9,963 nt of DNA from CAYGJN01 sp964350135 (GTDB lineage Bacteria > Bdellovibrionota > Bacteriovoracia > Bacteriovoracales > Bacteriovoracaceae): the NCBI GenBank assembly GCA_964350135.1, contig CAYGJN010000097.1, positions 1 through 9,963 of the forward strand, in the 5' to 3' direction. Shown here one piece after another: positions 6,244 through 9,963 of this stretch. The notes under the pieces are model-generated. The model was not told the origin of the DNA and made no database searches. It saw only the letters and a program-made list of their open reading frames with translations. Numbering within the stretch: position 1 is the first letter of the stretch; every line of letters begins with the position of its first letter. A program made the translations under genes and the position numbers.

Positions 6244-7191
6244 ATGGCCATTAAAACAGCACTTATTGGTTATGGACATATTGGTAAGTGGCATGCACAA
6301 AAGGCTTATCAAATTAAAGATTGTGAGTTGTTGGCTATTGTTGAGCCATTTGAAGCTAATGCAACAAAGGCCCAAGAGGACTATCCGTCAATTAGAGTTG
6401 TTAGCAGTTTAGAGGAAATAATATCTGAGATTGATGCTGCCATTATTGCAACACCTACTTCATTTCATTTTGATCATTTAAAAGAGCTTATTGAAAATAA
6501 AAAACATATTTTTTGTGAAAAACCGATTTGTGAATCCAGTGTTCAGGCACAAGAGCTAGTTGCATTAACTAAAAGTTATAAAGGGGTAATTCAAGTTGGT
6601 CATAGTGAAAGGTTTCACAAAGCGTGGGACTTGATTGCTAAGTATGATTATCTTGATCAAAAAAACTCATTAATTTCTATTGAAAGACAAGGTGCTTTCA
6701 AAGGCCGGGCAACTGATGTTGATGTTGTTCAAGATCTTATGATTCATGATATTGACTTATTGCTCTACGCGCTTAAGCAGAAGCCAATATCCGTTGAAGC
6801 AAAAGGTTTTAAGATTAGGACAGATAAATGGGATATGGTCGAGGCACGTTTTGAACTAGAGTCAGGAGGCTCAGCTCGAATTATTTCAAGTCGAAACTTT
6901 GTTAAAGAGAAAAGAGAATTACAAATATATAATAGTGAAGGGTCACTTCAAGTTGATCTTTTTAAAAATCAGATTTCCCATGCTCCTAAAACAATGGTTA
7001 AAGATAATGCCTTTGTAGAGGTTGTAGATTATGAGAAAAGAGATCATCTCCTTGAAGAACAAAAATGTTTTTATACTTCAATTTTGAATCAATCTTCGGC
7101 TGTCGTTCCTTTTTTAGAAGGTATTGAAGTCGTTAAGATTATTGATCTAGTGTTGAAGTCCCTAGAACAAAATGAAAAAATTAATTTATGA
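6244..7191 (+). CDS. Gfo/Idh/MocA-family NAD(P)-dependent oxidoreductase, candidate GnnA-type UDP-GlcNAc 3-dehydrogenase
   Basis: This 315-residue protein has the standard two-domain fold. The N-terminal Rossmann domain has GYGHIG (residues 9-14) for NAD(P), IIATPTSFH, and the family motif CEKP (91-94, Lys93). The C-terminal sugar-binding domain contains VGHSERF and DVDVVQDLMIHDIDLLLYAL. In the latter, Asp164 and His168 form the D-x-x-x-H catalytic pair. No signal peptide is present, so it is cytoplasmic. It sits between lpxA and lpxB, nine bases after lpxA and overlapping lpxB by ATGA, so it is co-translated with lipid A genes. GnnA of Acidithiobacillus ferrooxidans and Leptospira is of this family. 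It oxidises the 3-hydroxyl of UDP-GlcNAc so that GnnB can aminate it, and in A. ferrooxidans it also lies by lpxA. The specific function is inferred from position and family. The enzyme could oxidise another envelope sugar. AAAGG (6233-6237) lies six bases before the start. Confidence 0.85.
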   Translation: MAIKTALIGYGHIGKWHAQKAYQIKDCELLAIVEPFEANATKAQEDYPSIRVVSSLEEIISEIDAAIIATPTSFHFDHLKELIENKKHIFCEKPICESSVQAQELVALTKSYKGVIQVGHSERFHKAWDLIAKYDYLDQKNSLISIERQGAFKGRATDVDVVQDLMIHDIDLLLYALKQKPISVEAKGFKIRTDKWDMVEARFELESGGSARIISSRNFVKEKRELQIYNSEGSLQVDLFKNQISHAPKTMVKDNAFVEVVDYEKRDHLLEEQKCFYTSILNQSSAVVPFLEGIEVVKIIDLVLKSLEQNEKINL

Positions 7192-8321
7192 GTTCATGTT
7201 TAATCATTGCAGGCGAGAAATCCGGAGAAGACCATACTCTCAGTTTTTTTGATGACCTAAAATCTCAAGTTCCTGATTGTCATTTTTTTGGAGTAGGAGG
7301 CGATGCCCTTGAATCTAGAGGTGTTGAGCTTATGTATCACCTCAGAGATTTTTCATCTATAGGGATTGCTGAAATCTTCAATAAAATTGGCTTTTATTTT
7401 GATGCTCTTAAAAAAATTGAAAATGAAGTTGTTAAGCGTTCTTGTAAGACGGCAATACTTGTAGATTTTCAAGATTTTAATTTAAGATTGGCCAGAAGGT
7501 TAAAGAAAAGAGGAGTGAATGTTCTTTATTATGTTGCCCCTCAAGCTTGGGCCTGGCGTCCTTGGAGAGCGGCGACTCTGGGTCGTTGCGTACATACTCT
7601 TTTTACAATTCTTCCTTTTGAAAAAGAATGGTTTCAAACAAGAGGTGTGGAGCGAGTTAAGGCAGTGGTTCATCCTCTATTGCAAGCCCATCAAAAAATT
7701 TTAGACAAGCAAGATCTTGGGCTAGCTAAAAGTCCTTTTTATGAAGATTTAAATAGGCCATTAAATATCGTCTTATTACCTGGCTCTAGAAAGCATGAGA
7801 TTATTAATTTATTGCCAGAAATTATTGATGCTGCTCAGAGATTAAAAAAAGAATTTAATATTAAGTTTTCGATTGTAAAGTCTAAATCAGTAGATAAAGG
7901 GTATTATGATTTAACACCATTTAAATACGATAAAGTTTACTCTGAAGAGCAGTTAGAAGAAGCTCTTATAGAAGCGGACCTTTCAATTGCAACGAGTGGG
8001 ACAGTGACTCTTGCAACGGCCTTATTTGAATTGCCTACAGTTGCAGTTTATAAGGCGTCAATTTTAACTGAAATGGTCTTTAATTTAGTCTCTGCTTATG
8101 ATGGATATAAAATACTGCCAAATATTGTTCATAATAAATTGATTTTCCCTGAACTAGTGCAAGAGCAAGCTTATGGTTCCTTAATTTATCGCAAGTTGAA
8201 ACGATGGATTACAAAGAGAGATTTATATGAGTCTGTTAAAAAAGATCTTGCAACCACTCGTCATAAATTATCAGGTGATGACTTTGTTGTTTCGGATTAT
8301 ATGGCAAAGGTAATCAAATGA
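7188..8321 (+). CDS. lpxB: Lipid-A-disaccharide synthase LpxB
   Basis: LpxB is the inner-membrane-associated GT19 glycosyltransferase. It joins UDP-2,3-diacylglucosamine to lipid X (2,3-diacylglucosamine-1-phosphate), making the beta-1,6 disaccharide of lipid A. The 377 residues fit the family (E. coli about 382). The start gives CLIIAGEKSGEDH, the GE-x-SG-D/E motif. IGIAEI, DFQDFNLRL (93-101) and YYVAPQAWAWR (114-124) follow, the last matching the highly conserved S/A-P-x-x-W-A-W-R segment. The nucleotide-binding half has LLPGSRKHEI (196-205), with Arg201 in PGSR. ATSGTVTLATALFELPTVAVYKAS, split around the conserved SGT and P-x-V-V/A-x-Y motifs, forms the UDP-contact region. The E. coli-like D-A-P-D-F-N is D-F-Q-D-F-N here, keeping both Asp residues. 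The ATG overlaps the oxidoreductase stop (ATGA), and its own stop overlaps lpxK the same way. Nothing suggests loss of function. Confidence 0.96.
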   Translation: MSSCLIIAGEKSGEDHTLSFFDDLKSQVPDCHFFGVGGDALESRGVELMYHLRDFSSIGIAEIFNKIGFYFDALKKIENEVVKRSCKTAILVDFQDFNLRLARRLKKRGVNVLYYVAPQAWAWRPWRAATLGRCVHTLFTILPFEKEWFQTRGVERVKAVVHPLLQAHQKILDKQDLGLAKSPFYEDLNRPLNIVLLPGSRKHEIINLLPEIIDAAQRLKKEFNIKFSIVKSKSVDKGYYDLTPFKYDKVYSEEQLEEALIEADLSIATSGTVTLATALFELPTVAVYKASILTEMVFNLVSAYDGYKILPNIVHNKLIFPELVQEQAYGSLIYRKLKRWITKRDLYESVKKDLATTRHKLSGDDFVVSDYMAKVIK

Positions 8322-9373
8322 AAGAATTTTTACTTTCATTTGTTTTAACTCCTCTTTCTTATATCTGGGAAAAGATTTATATTTTTAGAAGGTTTTGCTA
8401 TCACTACGGATTTTTTAAAAGTGATGTTTTTAGAATGCCAATAATCTCTGTTGGTAATCTAACATTTGGTGGCACTGGCAAGACTCCTTTTACTATTTGG
8501 CTTACTCAATATATCGAGAACAAATCATTAAAGCCTATTATTTTAACTCGAGGATATAGAGGAGCATTTGAGCATAGCTATGGGGTATTAGAAGCCAAAA
8601 AATCATTTAAGTATAACCCTGTAGATTTTGGAGATGAGCCACTTTTAATTGCAAGAAGACTTAAGGCCGGGGCTGTTGTTGTAGGTAAAAAAAGAAGTGA
8701 GAATCTAAAATTTTTCTTTGATAAAATTTTACCTGATATTGGAATTTTAGATGATGGCTTTCAACATTTAAAACTTTATAGGAACTTAAATATTGTTCTT
8801 TTTGATGGGCTTCTACCATTAAGCCAGTACAAAGTTGCTCCTAAGGGCTATTTAAGAGAAGGCTTAACGGCCTTGAGAGATGCAAATGCAATTGTTGTCA
8901 GCCGTGCAGATCAGATGTCTGATCTTAATTATAAGGGACTACAAAAGATGGTTGCTCCTCATGTTAGTAAAGACATTGTTTGGGCCAGTGTTTTTTATCG
9001 GCCAACAGGGGTTTTTGACGCAAACTATAATAAAGCGATGGAGCTTTCTGATTTGAATGGGAAAAATATTATAGCCTGTGCGGCAGTTGCAAACCCGCAA
9101 TCTTTTTTTACACAAATAGAAGGACTAGGTGGAAATATCGTTGAGAAACTTACCTTTCCGGACCATTATTTCTTTTCAATGGATGATATTCAAAGTTTTC
9201 TTTTGAAATCTAAAAAGCATAAAGCAATAATTCTTACTAGTGAGAAAGATATTGTTAAAATTCGTAAACTCTCAACCGAAGTTGATGTATTCTATATGGA
9301 GGTAGAAGTTGAGTTTAAGACAGGTAAACACGAGCTTGAAGCTCTAATTGAAAAAGAGATAGGCATTCGATGA
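8318..9373 (+). CDS. lpxK: Tetraacyldisaccharide 4'-kinase LpxK
   Basis: LpxK phosphorylates the 4' position of the tetraacyl disaccharide-1-phosphate made by LpxB, giving lipid IVA at the inner membrane. The 351-residue protein starts with a hydrophobic/amphipathic N-terminal helix (about 4-33) of the kind that anchors LpxK to the membrane. The P-loop VGNLTFGGTGKTP (45-57) follows, with the LpxK-specific GN-x-x-x-GGTGKTP form. Next come ILTRGYRG, FGDEPLL and the family hallmark LDDGFQHL (144-151; Asp145, Asp146, Gln149, His150). FPDHYFFSMDDI and LTSEKDIVKI near the C-terminus match the conserved DH and T-E-K-D motifs. All motifs expected for catalysis are present. The ATG overlaps the lpxB stop by four bases (ATGA), and AAAGG at 8306-8310 is a good ribosome-binding site. 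Its own stop overlaps the next gene. In a species whose mature lipid A lacked phosphate, this step would have to be reversed later. Confidence 0.95.
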   Translation: MKEFLLSFVLTPLSYIWEKIYIFRRFCYHYGFFKSDVFRMPIISVGNLTFGGTGKTPFTIWLTQYIENKSLKPIILTRGYRGAFEHSYGVLEAKKSFKYNPVDFGDEPLLIARRLKAGAVVVGKKRSENLKFFFDKILPDIGILDDGFQHLKLYRNLNIVLFDGLLPLSQYKVAPKGYLREGLTALRDANAIVVSRADQMSDLNYKGLQKMVAPHVSKDIVWASVFYRPTGVFDANYNKAMELSDLNGKNIIACAAVANPQSFFTQIEGLGGNIVEKLTFPDHYFFSMDDIQSFLLKSKKHKAIILTSEKDIVKIRKLSTEVDVFYMEVEVEFKTGKHELEALIEKEIGIR

Positions 9374-9963
9374 TTAAATACTTATTACTTATATTTTTTG
9401 TTAGTTGTGCTTGGAATAAAGAGCAGTTAAGAAAACCAGTTCGAACACAAACAGACCTTGTTGAAACTCTTACAGAAAAAGATGATAAAGAATTAGCTGA
9501 TAGGTATAAAGTTCAGAGTATGCCTACAGGTCCTAAAAAACAGGTTGTAAAAAAAAGAGCAACTAAGAAAGAAAAAGAGATAACAAAGACAGACTATCCA
9601 AAAGACTACCCAAAGAAATTCAAAAACTATGATAATAGGTTCAAGGTTACATGGGATAATTACAGTGCGAATTATAGAGTCGGTGAGGAAATGGAGATTG
9701 ATGTTAAATATTTTAATGTCACTGCCGGAAAAGTAATTCTAAGAACTATGCCTGGAAAGATTATTAATGGAAGAGAAACCTATCATTTTAGGGCAGATCT
9801 TAAATCAGCACCTTTTTATAAATATGTTTATTCTTTAGATGATTATATTGAAACATTTATGGACGTTGAAAAGTTTCGTCCACTTAAATATACATTAATT
9901 CAAAGAGATTCTGGTCAAGAGGTAGATGATCTTCAAGTTTTTGATCATGAAAAGTTGAAGACA
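9370..9963 (+). CDS. Putative DUF3108-like lipoprotein, 3' end outside the window
   Basis: An open frame begins at the ATG overlapping the lpxK stop (ATGA, 9370-9373) and stays open for 198 codons to the window edge. The first residues, MIKYLLLIFFVSCAWNK, form a short lipoprotein-type signal with FVSC before Cys13. The -3 residue Phe is unusual for a lipobox, but V-S-C fits. A charged linker follows, with a very Lys-rich segment at about 56-92 (KKQVVKKRATKKEKE, DYPKDYPKKFK). From about residue 98 a beta-rich domain begins with YRVGEEMEIDVKYFN, then TAGKVILRT, NGRETYHFRADLKS and DDYIETFMDVEKFRP. This reads like DUF3108, whose members are envelope proteins of unknown function. The four-base overlap with lpxK suggests a role tied to lipid A or the outer membrane, but no biochemical function can be assigned. 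The family call is from pattern memory. Confidence 0.8.
   Translation, partial: MIKYLLLIFFVSCAWNKEQLRKPVRTQTDLVETLTEKDDKELADRYKVQSMPTGPKKQVVKKRATKKEKEITKTDYPKDYPKKFKNYDNRFKVTWDNYSANYRVGEEMEIDVKYFNVTAGKVILRTMPGKIINGRETYHFRADLKSAPFYKYVYSLDDYIETFMDVEKFRPLKYTLIQRDSGQEVDDLQVFDHEKLKT

Noticed and set aside
6125..6412. A 95-codon open frame on the + strand spanning the lpxA/oxidoreductase junction.
   Set aside because: It lies in another frame across two well-supported genes, has no recognisable family motifs and no ribosome-binding site of its own; it is a shadow frame.
7519..7704. A 61-codon open frame inside lpxB.
   Set aside because: It covers the conserved WAWR region of LpxB in a different frame and has no start signal.

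Overview
This is a dense block of outer-membrane biogenesis genes, all on the + strand. It is AT-rich, with strong A/T preference at third codon positions. The gene order is permease (LolC/E type), lolD, bamA, skp/ompH, lpxD, fabZ, lpxA, Gfo/Idh/MocA oxidoreductase, lpxB, lpxK, DUF3108-like lipoprotein. A didermic (Gram-negative) bacterium is certain. The order, with an oxidoreductase between lpxA and lpxB, resembles layouts I associate with the former Deltaproteobacteria and Bdellovibrionota. The low GC would fit a Bacteriovorax/Halobacteriovorax-like member. That taxonomic placement is an inference from memory and was not tested by search.

Layout: positions 1-234 are the tail of an FtsX-fold ABC permease. 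Its stop overlaps the start of lolD (TAATG), and together they form a lipoprotein-release (Lol) transporter. A gap of about 130 bases (891-1026) follows. It is the only sizeable non-coding stretch and probably carries a promoter or leader for what follows. From bamA onward the genes are packed with gaps of 32, 5, 9 and 9 bases or with 1-4 base overlaps (TAATG at lpxD/fabZ; ATGA at oxidoreductase/lpxB, lpxB/lpxK and lpxK/last gene). They therefore look like one transcript with translational coupling. The last gene runs off the right edge.

How the genes work together: LolD and its permease extract lipoproteins from the inner membrane. BamA inserts beta-barrel proteins into the outer membrane, and Skp chaperones them across the periplasm. 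LpxA, LpxD, LpxB and LpxK are four Raetz-pathway enzymes for lipid A. FabZ works on the hydroxyacyl-ACP pool that LpxA and LpxD draw on. LpxC and the UDP-diacylglucosamine hydrolase (LpxH/LpxI) are not in the window.

The most interesting element is the oxidoreductase at 6244-7191. Its position between lpxA and lpxB and its motifs suggest a GnnA-type UDP-GlcNAc 3-dehydrogenase, the first step toward 2,3-diamino-2,3-dideoxyglucose lipid A. That backbone is reported for Bdellovibrio bacteriovorus. The partner aminotransferase GnnB is absent here. The adjacent LpxA keeps its catalytic His but differs from E. coli at two active-site positions. The rest of the window is orthodox, and I see no mobile elements, CRISPR, RNA genes or phage-like material.
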